Source: Phialocephala subalpina (Eukaryota > Ascomycota > Leotiomycetes > Helotiales > Mollisiaceae). Taken from it: DNA of 64,000 nucleotides. The notes below the pieces were generated by a model. It saw only the letters and a program-made list of their open reading frames with translations. It was not told the DNA's origin and searched no databases. The stretch covers positions 122,283-186,282 of the forward strand of contig FJOG01000028.1 of the NCBI GenBank assembly GCA_900073065.1, in the 5' to 3' direction. Positions 21,346 to 32,127 of the stretch are shown here, piece after piece. How positions within the stretch are numbered: the first letter of the stretch is position 1; each line of letters opens with the position of its first letter. The position numbers were made by a program, and so were the translations under genes.

Positions 21346-22507
21346 GTCGAGATTCTTAGAGTTTCGTTTTGTTGTCGGAGTAGTGATGTATTGAAATGAC
21401 AACAATTTAGGAGCGGAGAACCAGGAACGCTCAAGTGATCAGGATTATAGCGAATATGCAGTAAGAAGGAAAAAAAAGGATGATATTCCAAAGTAAAAGG
21501 GCTTTAACTCGCTTCAAGCTGGGCACTCTTCAGGCCCTCCCAAGCCACTTCTTGCCTGGATGGCTGGAGATTGCCGTCATACAATGTCTCCCGGCAGCAA
21601 CAACCAACCTGGCGTAATATGCTGTCCACTTGCGTTTGCCGAAGTTATCAGCTGCGGCTGAACCTTGCATGAATTCATTCCTTACTTTGGCCAGAAGTGA
21701 AAATGAGGTGCTCGTTAATTGGATGCCCCACTGACCACACTGCTTCCGCCATCTGCACAATGCTAAATCCACAAATATCATAAGACATTTGATCTATTCG
21801 ATCCTGAATATCATGGACTTTGGCTTCCGTTTCTCTAGAACAATGTTGGTTCGAGCGATATTGGTGTCTTCGGGTGAATGCCCCATGCAGCCGATAAGGC
21901 TTGAATTTGTTATAGAGCTCGTCGCTGGACAAGAGGTATATCTTATCTTTGATGTCCCCACTGTCAACGTTAGGACGATTTTCTGTTTGCAGTGCATATC
22001 AATGCAACTAGTAACAGACAAGGACTTTGGGAGTTACACGAATAAGCGCTGTGGCGCATACTCTTGGGGCTTTTAGCGTCCGTTTGTCGGGAAAAGCTCG
22101 TAAGGCTGAAACACCCTGTCTGTTACGAGTATTCGTTACACAGACTGTGGAATCTGATTTTGACAGTCTGCGATGTACAGCGATGCTAATTTGATGGGAT
22201 TCAAAGGGCCAGGAGGGGTAACTCAGAACGCAATCTACTGGAATTACGGGCTGCTTTAGGCTGGGCGATCGCATTCCTGAAGGCAAGGCATAGAAAGCTT
22301 TTTATGATAGGGAGAACCTTTTGGAAGAGCAAGAAGCAAAACCATTGACAACAGTATTACCATCAGCGAGGTGGTGAACATGTATCTACTAGCAGCATCA
22401 GCGATGCGTGCTGCATGTCCTTGAACTCTACATAACCAGATCACTTGGTTTTACAAGAGCCAAGATTTTCTTGTGAATATTTAAATGTAAGTAGAAGATT
22501 ACTTTAG
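21346..22507. other. intergenic with possible gene fragments on the minus strand
   Basis: Minus-strand frames 21675-21932 (DELYNKFKPYRLHGAF...), 21530-21781 (FGKRKWTAYYARLVVAAG) and 22256-22444 (one hydrophobic segment, MFTTSLMVILLSMVLLLALP) have protein-like composition but no ATG-initiated, splice-consistent model. They may be remnants of one broken gene. I do not recognise the family. Confidence 0.3.
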
Positions 22508-22615
22508 AATCCTAACCTTCAAGGTGGGACATCGAGCCTCGGCTAAAATCCCTGATTGTCCCAAAATGAAAGCCAATGCCCCGCTATCCTTCAACTCTCC
22601 ATTTAAAAGTTTGAA
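22508..22615 (+). repeat. dispersed repeat, related copy at 17376-17510
   Basis: The second copy of the diverged block described at 17376-17510, about 220 bp upstream of the membrane-protein ATG at 22833. It shares TTCAAGGT, CGGCTAAAAT, CCCAAAATG and TGCCCCGCTATCC in order. It lies in the promoter or 5' leader of the downstream gene. Confidence 0.5.
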
Positions 22616-22832
22616 GCAATACAACAAGCTTCATACGAATCAATCAATTAGTTGTTTTCAACAACAGTCTTCATTCCAGTTCCCGCCCCTTAAAGAGAAC
22701 AAACATCTTCTCTACCACCAAAGGAAGCTAGTCCCTTTTGACCCCTCCGAACCCAACAACATCAACTCGCTCTCATCCCTCCCCCTCACCATCTCCTTCA
22801 CCTCAGAAATCGCACATCGAATCACGATCACC

Positions 22833-23395
22833 ATGTCAGGCTCAACACTCTCAACAACCCTCCTCTATACCGCCGGCTTCCTCGCCTCTGCGACCGTTGC
22901 CGGCCACACGAAGATGGGCTTCGACCTCGTGTTTCCTGCACTCAAGAAGGCTCCTGACTCGCCAGGAACGAGAGCTGCGAAGATTGGATGGATGGAATGC
23001 AACCAAGGCTTCGTGTTCATGAGTGAGTGACTTTCATTTTTTCTTCTATATTCGTGTCACGTGCTAGCTTGTGACATTTGCTCTTTCCGTTTGTGGCTTG
23101 GGAAAGCAAGAAGGAGGAAGGGAGGGCCAATCTGCTGAATGCCAAGTCCATGAGAGATAGTCCGGGGTATTGTATAAAAGGGAAAGTATATGGGCTAACA
23201 CCAGAAATAGCACTCTTCTGCATCAAATGGGCAAACACCGGCGGCTTAACGGACACATACGACAAAGCCTTCCTAGGAATCTACTCAGCAGCCCAGATCT
23301 GGACTGGAATTGCCTATATCAAAGCTGGGATCTACGAACCATTGGTCCCCTTGTGGGGAATCCCTACTCTCGCTGGAGCAGGGTTACTCCTGTAA
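22833..23395 (+). CDS. small multi-spanning membrane protein, unknown function
   Basis: Two exons (22833-23022 and 23211-23395; donor GTGAGT, acceptor TAG) encode 124 residues. Hydrophobic segments occur at the N-terminus (LSTTLLYTAGFLASATVAGH), around FVFMTLFCIKWA, at FLGIYSAAQIWTGIAYIKAG and at the C-terminus (LVPLWGIPTLAGAGLLL). This suggests three or four short membrane helices. I do not recognise a named family. The intron is long for this window (188 nt). The gene converges with GCP4, whose stop is under 300 bp away. Clean splicing and consistent hydropathy make a real gene likely. Confidence 0.8.
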
Positions 23396-23687
23396 TGTGA
23401 TGAGATCTGGGGAAGGTTGCATTGGAATGGGAATGGAAGCTCTGGAGACGATGCATGTCAGAGATTCGATGGAAGATAGATTACTAAAGTCTTAGAGGTC
23501 TTCGGGACCGAGGGGGAAGCAGGTAGCCGATGCTGAGAGCACACGGTCACACATGAGACAATCTTGCATGTCGCATATCTTTGCTGATGGAGTATCAACA
23601 GATTGAATTTCTCTACTTTGATACTCAAAGCACGATACGTTTGCCATTTGCCGTGTTATCCGAACGCCAAGGGTATAGTTTCGTAAA

Positions 23688-25992
23688 TCATAACTCATAA
23701 TCACTATCACCATCTCTGACCATATCCCCATCCCTCTTACCGACATCAAACCAGCCTCCAAAATCTAGCTTCATCAATAGCCTATCGACCCTACCTACTT
23801 TGGCAGGAATGTATGCTCCTTCCTCACCTAATATCAGCTCTGCAAAGCCGTTGTCCCAGCCTTCCTTCTCTTGGTCAATGTCTCGGAGACATTTGACAAG
23901 CTCTTCGATTGCGCCCTTCACTCTGCTCGCGATGACCACTAGTTGCTCCTTCACGTCTTTCTCTTCCTTGTGGAAGTCGGAGAAAGCATCCACGACGCCC
24001 TCGTCGGCTTCTAGATCGAGCGACTGCCAGATAGAATGGACTCGATAGACAAGTGCTACCAGGTGATCGACTTGCTGGAGCAGATGGTAAAGAGGATCCG
24101 TGAACGAAGGCGTATTCAGAAGCAGACTTGAAGCCAAGGCTGACAAGTATCTCCTATGTGCATCTGCCAACGATTGAGGGTCATGCGTATGCGTTGGCGT
24201 TTTGACTGTATGCTCTCTTCCCGCTTGTAACCAAATATCATCCTCATCCTCAGCATTGCTCTTTGATGATGTAGGCCGTGAAGCAGTCTCTCCAGTGATC
24301 CAATTCTTGAATCCAGACCAGGTACCTTGCACGACTTCTCCTTGGAGGTAGGCTTCTGTTTCTCCGAGGAAGAATACAGCTGCGCTGCTGGTTGCCCAAA
24401 CACTTCGCATAGCTTCTGATCGCTCCTTGGCTCTGCTTCTTTGGGTGCGTACTTTGTTTCTGCCAATAGTCGAGCTGCCATAGGGAGGCCCTGGAGGTGA
24501 TGGATGATCGCGCCGTAAGGCAGTGATCTTCCACAAGTCCGTCAGACGAAGATGCGCTCGATGTATGGAGAGAAGGTAAGCGTTGATACCAGAGTATGTC
24601 TGAACGTCAGCTGGAGTGAGGAATAGATCAAGCGGAGATGGGATATGGAGCATTAGTGAGACTGGCACCGATAGAAGTAGATTCCTGAATGGTGTCGAAG
24701 CCATGGCCTGAGGGGTTGCGATTGCTTTTGAATGTGTGGTCGAGTTCGACTTCGGTATGGTTAACTGCATCAGATCTCTGGCCAGCTCAAGCAAGTCATC
24801 GTCATCTTCCGCGTGCTGCCCTTGAACTTGAAGCAAGCCCATAGCAGCCCAAGCTCGTGCCAGTATGGCCGTGACTTCACCTTCTTTAACAACAAGATTG
24901 CCAATGTTATCACGCTTCTCGAAGCCAATGTTGTCCACCCTTCGCCACCTTGATCTGATCTTCTCGTCCGCTTCTGTTATCAGGGCCAGAGCGAACTCTC
25001 CACGACCCAGCAAGAAGAATTCTCGAAATAAGAATAAGATTTCGAGAACTCTGCTCAGAGGCAGTAGCTTTTGTAACGTCGTTTGTGAAAGAGAAAGTCG
25101 TATCGAAGCTATTACTCGCGAGAAGTTGGCAGTGTTGATAGGGAACTTCAAAGTCGACAGTTGCTGCAGATGTGATGACAAAAGGTCCAATTCAGGTGAA
25201 GATGCGCTCGATATGCCCTTCACGCGAATGTGGTTCAAGGACCGTCCGATGAATAGGAGGGAATTTGCTGTGGGCGTTGAGACGAAAGCAGGCAAGAGCT
25301 CGGGTATACTCTCATATTCCTAGATAATGTTAGCCATCCTGTAGCAACGACGCAAACACTTCCAGACTTACAACTACGTCGCCAAGGATCTGTTGAACGA
25401 AGAAATCCTCCTTGCCAAAACTTGGTAGGCGTCCGTATAGGACCCAAGATGATATCTGCTTTAACCAAGCCGTCTCGGCAACTCTCACTAGGCTCAAAGC
25501 TGCCTCCTCGATATCCATATAGCCCGTCTGCATAGCATCACAGAGCTTGTCAATCGCCATGGCTCCAGTGCATCTCTTTGCTTGTCCACTACCCCGCATC
25601 ATGAACTCCACCACCTCCAAGAACCACTCCATCCTCCTTGTCCATCCCGAGAACTCGCCGACTATAGCCGTCAAAGGCACAATGTTGTATGCTCCCACAG
25701 TGCCAGCATCTTTCCTCAAAATCCCATCCTCAACCTCCAACACTTTCCGCTGGAACTGGGCAAGATGTGTGGACCGAATCGACGTAGCAACGGCTTGGCA
25801 GATGCTCGATGGATGCGTTGTCGCAATAGTAGTCGTATGCGCAAGTAATTTGCAATGCAGGTCGCTCAGATGGGCTATCGAGGAGAGGAGTGCTTTCTCA
25901 GGTGGGGAGAGGATGGAAATCGGGGAAGAGTGGTCGGCTGTGAGTAGTGGAGAGGGGTGGCCTGAGAGGGAGAGGAGGATTTCGTGAAGCAT
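23688..25992 (-). CDS. gamma-tubulin complex component 4 (GCP4, Spc97/Spc98 family)
   Basis: A subunit of the gamma-tubulin ring complex, which nucleates microtubules at spindle pole bodies. Two exons (25992-25372 and 25319-23688) give 750 residues. The start MLHEILLSLSGHPSPLL is characteristic of GCP4. The GRIP1-like part includes SLVRVAETAWLKQISSWVLYGRL and DFFVQQ. The C-terminal GRIP2-like part has VSLMLHIPSPLDLFLTPADV and YLLSIHRAHLRLTDLWKITAL, with an expected low-complexity insertion and a final acidic tail. The intron is 52 nt with a perfect GTAAGT donor. Length and motif order fit fungal GCP4 orthologues. Confidence 0.93.
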
Positions 25993-26648
25993 GGTTGCTC
26001 TGGCCTAGAGGTATGGTCAGTAAAGAAGCGTATCGTGGGGAGAGATTCCATACGATGCCCGCGGAGTATTGTCCGGCCGTCTCTTCACCTTGTCGACCAA
26101 GTCTTGGGTAAGCAATATAAGGGTGCCGACAAGCTCAAATCGACACATCGAATCACGCGATGTTCATTCTCTCGGTGCAGCGGCAGGAGTTTTGGTCATT
26201 GCACGGAAGGCATCGAGGTTGATTGTCTAGCATGATGGACAATGCCTCGATCGCGTCTTGGGAGACGCGATGCCCACACGTGATCCTCACCGCCCTTCAT
26301 TTCCAGAATTTTCACGAGCTGAAACTTACCGTTTACGGTTTATAGAACATAAAGTTCTCTTCTAGCATTTTAACGTTTTCTGGTGTAGCATTGATCTGTC
26401 AACGGACTTTGAAAGTATCCAAGTGGATAAATGTAAGAGGCGTCCCAAGTACGAGGTTCGAGAAGACGGGGTTTCTAGACCTCCTCATTGATTGATATCT
26501 CGCTATTGTATTTACGTGTGATCGTTTGATTCTATTTGAAATTTGTACACAGGTCGACATTGAAGAGGTCGGTTCATCTCAACTATCCATTCTTTGTTGC
26601 CACTCCAGAGACACACCATACTGTTACTTGTCACTCCGGACCCCAAAC
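25993..26648. other. intergenic
   Basis: 5' flank of GCP4 and 3' flank of the secreted-protein gene. It includes a CACGTG at about 26277-26282. No gene is supported. Confidence 0.5.
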
Positions 26649-27480
26649 CTATTTATCAGCGTTGAAAACGCAATAGATCAAAGTTCCAAGCGGGACATCA
26701 ACCGATGGTCTTTCATTGCGGTCTCGGCACAAATCTGTCCGGTTGGGTGGGAGATTCTTTCTATCCCCATTGTTGAGTTTATAATAACAATGCCAAACAC
26801 CAGCAAAGTACTCTCCGATCTTATTCCATAGATCTCCGATGTATTCTTTGCACCCTCTGCGCTCCTGAAATATCAATAGTCAGCCCTTGAAGTCCTGCAA
26901 CATCGATCTCAATCAGTGTGAGACTCACGATCAAAGCTCGCGCTTTCAGCGTTACTCCGTCGGGCCTCCAAGCCGTGGTATTCAGCAAAGTGTCCAAAAA
27001 GTTGTCACGTTCTCAGTGGACCAGTTTCCGTTGATGTACGTGGTCATGAAAGAGGATACGCGATAGTCAGTCTCGGGAGACGAGCAGTTTCCGTGGCAAA
27101 AAGCATATTCTGCTGTGCGGTTAGACTCGCAAAAGCATTCAAGGAGGAAACTTGAAAGGAGACCTGAACTTACCAATACCAGTAGTATTGACTTCAGGCG
27201 TGGGACAAGCACTTTCTGAGGATGTGATAGTGACCGAGCACGTGCTAGCTGATGAAGAGGTAGTTCTAGATGAAGTTGCCGTCGAGAATATACCTGCAGA
27301 TGAAGTCAAGCTCTGACTGGCCGAGGTAGCACTCGGAGTAGAGGTCGATGAGCTTAGTGTGCTCGAGGATCCGGTAGCGACGATTCCTATTCCGGACGAG
27401 GAAGTGATTGAGGCTTCACCAGCTGTCAAGCCGCTGCCCAACTGCAGTAGGAGGAGCGAAATGAAGATGTATTTATTCAT
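26649..27480 (-). CDS. secreted Ser/Thr-rich cysteine-containing protein, frame broken in an A5/T5 run
   Basis: Starts MNKYIFISLLLLQLGSGLTAG, a typical signal peptide, followed by about 65 residues dominated by Ser/Thr and then a Cys-containing region (CSVTITSSESACPTPEVN, AFCHGNCSSPETDYRV, several N-glycosylation sequons). Exon 1 is 27480-27174, exon 2 is 27112-26929 and exon 3 is 26864-26649, with good GTAAG and GTGAGT donors. As sequenced, exon 2 reaches a TGA at 26982-26984, giving 145 residues. A one-base gain in the five-base homopolymer at 26996-27000 restores a frame through TLLNTTAWRPDGVTLKARAL into exon 3 (ERRGCKEYIGDLWNKIGEYF), about 235 residues. A sequencing error or a true frameshift is equally possible. 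The family is unknown; an extracellular or cell-wall protein is inferred. Confidence 0.7.
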
Positions 27481-27875
27481 ATTCAACAAAGTTCAGTTTG
27501 AATGTAATAGTTGGAATCAAATTTCTGCCATGAACGAGAAGCATGCATAGGGTTCTTTAAAGAAATCGGGACACTCCCAGAACACCAGATATTTATTTTC
27601 AGTACTACATTGTTCTCGGAGGCTCCGATAAGGCACGACTTCATTAGCTGCACGTTCCTCGATTTGATTGTCCCAAAAGACTTGGCATCTCTAACAATTG
27701 TCAGCCGTACTTGTTGTTGTGACACAGTGAAAGGCCAGGAACTCAAGTTGAGAACCATGAGTCTCTATTCAGAGATCTCCAATTTTTGTGTACCTTTGCA
27801 CACACAATTGAACTTGCATCCTTCTGCCCTCACTTCGCTTCACCCCGGCTCACCCCCAACTACCCCGCGCTCAAA
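27481..27875. other. intergenic
   Basis: Between the secreted-protein start and the monooxygenase end. The open frames are short shadows. Nothing else is recognised. Confidence 0.5.
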
Positions 27876-29469
27876 TTAAAATCCCCTCGCCTCCTCATGC
27901 TCCTTCAAAACCTTCAAGCTTTCCTTCACAACATCGTGGGAGAAATTATACACAATAAACTCATCCGGGCTCTTGGGCACAGGCACTCCATCTCCAAAAT
28001 AAGGCTTCACAGCCTCCGCAACGCCCGCTGCTTGATCCTACCCTGAATTCGAAAAGATTTGCATCGCAGACGCTCGATTCATTCGCACTTTTTGAAACAG
28101 TTCTAGTCGTTCCGATGTCAGGTTCGGATTTGCTTGTAGCTTGGACTTGGTGAGGTCTGATATCATGATCGCCAGTGCGGCGCTGTCTTCTATTGCTTGA
28201 GCACCTGCTTGGCCTTGAACTGTGAGATGTGTTAGACTGCCTTCGATTGAGATTTTGATGGGAGCGCGTACGGGGAAGCATTGGGTGGGCGGCGTCGCCG
28301 ATAAGAACGAGTTTGGAGGAGTACCAGGGAGATATTGGGAAGCGGAAGAGAAGGGGCCATTTCTTGATATGCGTCGCTTTCCTATGCACTAGTAGGCTAC
28401 TGTCGTTCCACCATTGGGGTCACACTTACTTCAACACAGCTAGAATGGAGGGATGGAAATTACGATACACCTCCAACAATTCGTTCTGCTCAACCGCGAC
28501 ATTCCAATCTATGCAGAAGAGCTCGTCAGCGACCTAGATATCGTGAACTTGAGACACTTGCCTTCTCGCATATCCTTCTCATCATCTTGGAAGATTCCCA
28601 CAAAGTTCTGCTCCTCGTTACTGCGTTCAATCAGCTTTACCTTTCCAAAAAGATGTATATGCGGGTACTGACTTCCGGCAAGGATACCAGACTATCCTTT
28701 TCCCGTCACCCATGAACACCTTAAATCTGCCATCGTCGCCCTCAAGGAAATGGGCTGTCTCTGGATCTTCTGCCAAGACAGAAGTCGGGATTAAGAATCT
28801 GAAAGCCGTTTGATCCGTTGGTAGGGCTCGATTCTTGGTACCGAAAACTACTTCTGTTGCTCCAGAATGAACTCCATCAGCTGCGATAACTAGATCGGCC
28901 TTGTATGTTGTACCATCAGCCAGAGTAACCGCACCTGCTGTGGCATCCTTAACACAATCAGATATTGCTTACAGAGGTCTCAACGTTTAGTAGACTTACG
29001 TGGTTGACAACTCTTACGTTTGCTATGAGCATCACTGGAGGTCCAGGAGCTTCGGGATTAGAAATCATTCGTTTCAATTCACCGTGAAGGTCAACTCTGT
29101 GAGTAAGGTACCAAGGCGCGCCATACTTGCCCACAATGGTACGGTAATCTCCCTCGGAGACGAGCAAGTGTTTCCCCGTTCGCGATGTAAGTCGTCTTGG
29201 CAACGACGAATCTACCCCGATCTGGATCCATTCCCCAAGGGAGGAGGATGCGTGCGGCATTTGGCGATAGGTGAATTGCGGCGCCCAATTCATTGTTCAA
29301 GTCGGATTGCTCAAAGATCTAGTATATTCACTTTAGTTACCAATCGTGGCTCAGTCTAGGAGTAATATACCTGGACTTTGTGCCCAGCTCGTCGTAGTGC
29401 AATGGCTGCACTTAAGCCTGCAATTCCTGCACCGACAACGATAACATCTAGGCCTTCATATAAGGACAT
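27876..29469 (-). pseudogene. FAD-dependent monooxygenase (salicylate hydroxylase-like), disrupted
   Basis: Seven exons (29469-29371, 29318-29000, 28947-28673, 28620-28562, 28508-28430, 28381-28272, 28219-27876) would give about 427 residues, the normal length for class A flavoprotein hydroxylases. Motifs present are the Rossmann GxGxxG (VIVVGAGIAGLSAAIAL), the DG motif (ADLVIAADGVHSGATEVVFG) and the GD motif (LIGDAAHPMLPLQGQAGAQA). Two lesions occur. Exon 2 contains one base too many near 29148-29160 (frames ETLARLR and EGDYRTIVGKYGAPW do not join). A TAG at 28038-28040 interrupts SNSG-stop-DQAAGV, where relatives usually have Gln. The intron 28509-28561 appears to be GC-AG. Apart from these lesions the gene looks well preserved, so inactivation is recent or partly due to sequence error. 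Confidence 0.75.
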
Positions 29470-30427
29470 CTTGACTAAAATAATGTCCGAAATGATCAGA
29501 AACAGACGCTTCATATAAACCTCTGTTGTGTGAAGGGTAAGATACTGTAGCCAGCTGCACCATATCTACCTCAGTAACGCTGTTGTTTCAATCCCTTGAT
29601 CAGCAGTTTACATGACGTTGTCGAATCTTACTGCAGAGCAAGTGTGCTCGGCGAGAGAGTCTTAGGCGAATTATATTAGTTTTACCTCAAGGGCGTTGAC
29701 TCGGCAATTACATCACGATCTCTTCCAAAGCCGAGCTGAGCTGAGTAAAATGCAGGAGGAAAAAGAAAAAGAAGTGCCAGCGTAGACATCCAGATTTCTA
29801 TTGGTTGCTTATACGAATCTTTGAGAATTTTGGCCAGCTTGTTACAGCACTCTAATTTGAGATCTAGCTCTCCACAAGACTCCATGCGAATGCGAATGCA
29901 AAAACGGCTCATCTCGGACATCGACCCAGTCGCCCGCTCTACCTCGCACTTTCCTCGACTGACGGCGCCGTTTTGAAAATTTGTGGCTCCTTCTGAACAG
30001 TTCAGAACTAATCGAGTGTTCTGAGCAAACCTAGGGCGCTTTACAAATGTCGATGTTCGCGAGTGAGCAGTTGTTGGGCACCAGGCAGGTAGTAGGGTCT
30101 GCAGAGTGAAGCAAAAGGCAAGAGTAGGACGAGGAAACATCATTCATCCAGACCCTCTCCACCTGAAGGCATACGCCTTTTTTGTTCAAGATCGCGTGTT
30201 GTGGTATGCAATAACGGCCTGTTATAATAAGAAAGGTGAGGATCCTGTGGAGTCACTGAAGTGGATAGCGCTGGAGGTTCCAAAGCACGCTATAAAATTG
30301 AAAGTTCCAGAACACCAATGGCTACCACAGCCTGAAATTATAGCGCGTAGAGCCTGAAGATGGCTGCCCTCGCTTGCGCATTTATTACCCCGCAATTACC
30401 CCCCTATCTACAAACATCCTCCCCTTT
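29470..30427. other. intergenic with two doubtful open frames
   Basis: Minus-strand 29682-30143 (153 codons, ATG start, hydrophobic near the C-terminus) and plus-strand 30106-30357 (no ATG; DPVESLKWIALEVPKHAIKL reads like real protein) overlap each other. Neither has supporting splice sites or a recognisable family. One may be a gene fragment. Confidence 0.3.
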
Positions 30428-31028
30428 CTATTTCTCACTCACATTATGGACACCATCGTCTCCCAAAATCTCGAGCCACTCTACCTTTTCCCCTCCTTTC
30501 CCCTCAACAACACCACCAATGCCCTTCCATTCTTCGTCTACTAACACAAGTCCCTCTACACCTCCGTCTTCGAAGATTTTGCTCTCTACCACCATAGTAG
30601 CAATGATGACTGCTTCCTCAGTCTCACTCGCGTTGTCGCTCACTCGATGTCGACATCCTAGACCCTCGTGGAAAGACTCTACGGGCTGAGACAGTACAGT
30701 CAATATGAATTTCTCAACCAAAAAAGCCGAAAGGGAGGCTGGGATTACGAGAGACACATACACCGAAAACTTTAATAGGCTCATCATTCATCCCATTGAA
30801 AACCCATCCCTTGATAACATTCACAGCAACGAACGCAGGGTGTCTATGTGGTGGAGTACTCGCATTAGGAGGAAAGGTTACTAGAAGAGAGACGAGATGA
30901 AGACCAGGAGCATTGGGCAGAGCGTGCGCGTATTGAAGCTTGATATTTGGGTGTGGTCGTGTAGGGTTGTAAGGACTTTCTGTGGCGGGGAGAGCGGGAC
31001 GAATTGGGTTTGCCCACCTGGTTGCCAT
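30428..31028 (-). CDS. cupin-domain protein
   Basis: Two exons (31028-30764 and 30678-30428) encode 171 residues starting MATRWANPIRPALPATE. The first cupin motif is visible (VTFPPNASTPPHRHPAFVAVNVIKG; the two His bind metal in the family), and the second follows the intron (FHEGLGCRHRVSDNASETEE). The C-terminus contains an acidic Val-rich extension. The acceptor CCCGTAG was chosen because it keeps KVFESFHEG in frame. RmlC-type cupins of this size in fungi are usually uncharacterised. An alternative 5' exon beginning MNYFV upstream (31100) could not be spliced in frame. Confidence 0.85.
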
Positions 31029-31609
31029 ATTGATGATTCTGTAGGCCAAGCTGAGGTAGCAAAGAGATAAAGGAGAACTTATTTACTGACAAAGTAGTTC
31101 ATTGAAGTTGAGTTAATACTTGAAGGTCCTTGTTGAGCAGATAGGAAAGTGCCAAGCAGACTTGCAAAAGGCTATTGAGAAAGTCAGTAGTCTATGCCAC
31201 TTGACACATTGAAACACGCCATCCTATTCTGACAACTCCATGGAGCACAAGTCGATCATCTGCCGCCTTCCCATGGCTTCACGGGTATGCATCGGGCCGC
31301 CTCGGGTATCGCACCCCTTTTCCGACCTCGCCACCACTCGCCTGACGAGCTCCACGCCAAGCACAAGACAGGATATCGAAAGGCGTGAATGATGAAATCC
31401 TGATTCCGTGTACAAGTAGCGACAGCAAGAAATATATACAATCCTCCAATTCCATCCTATGCGTCCATCAAATCCACCAAGCTCATCACCTGCGGCAAAT
31501 CCAGCTAACGGCTAAGAAGTGAACCTTTTCTCATCCCAAGGTGGCCTTATAACCACTCAAAGCTCTGCAAGATCTAGGAATCAGTGACCTCGACCTCAGG
31601 TACAACCTC
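31029..31609. other. intergenic
   Basis: 5' flank of the cupin gene and 3' flank of the repeat-protein gene. No coding frame is supported. Confidence 0.5.
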
Positions 31610-32127
31610 CTACACACTGGGAGTCTCGGTAGCAGAGGAAGACAGGGTGAAAGTGCCCGTTGGGCGAGGACGGCGAGAGCGGGTTCCGCTGGGTCTACCT
31701 GAGCCGGAAGGTCTGGTAGATTTGTCAACGATGTTCTTGTATGTAGAGAAGAAAGAGTATCTTACCTGGCTCCACCTGTGCCTGTTAGTCTTGGGCCACG
31801 AGTACCAGTTGGTTGAGCACCGCCAGTACCAGTAGGTCTGAGAAGTGTTAAAGTGTTGTTCTACAGCATCACAGAAAGTATTGCGTGAAATGTAACGCAA
31901 TAGCTTACCTTGGGCCACGAGTGCGAGTGCCAGTTTGGGACACGAAGGAGAAAGACCCAGTAGGTGCTTCATCATCGCGAACCGCGACATTGACACCATC
32001 CGCGGCAGGCATGGCGACGGCGAGGCTGAGATCTCGTTAGCTTGAGGCATGAAGAACTACTCGATGTGGTGATAGCGTACCCAGCAGCCATCAGGCTAAC
32101 GGTCATGATCAACTTGCTGAAAAGCAT
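31610..32127 (-). CDS. small secreted Pro/Gly/Thr repeat protein
   Basis: Four small exons (32127-32081, 32025-31909, 31837-31766, 31712-31610), each with standard GT-AG borders, encode 112 residues. The N-terminus MLFSKLIMTVSLMAAGLAVAMP is a signal peptide. The mature part is a short tandem repeat rich in PTGT, GGA and TRGPR units. One unit falls in each of exons 2 to 4, and all exon junctions interrupt an AGG/AGA arginine codon (phase 2). A dibasic SRRPRP site lies in the last exon. The exon-per-repeat structure implies duplication of an exon. It could be a wall-associated protein or a precursor cut into peptides at basic residues (Kex2-type); neither is shown. Confidence 0.75.
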
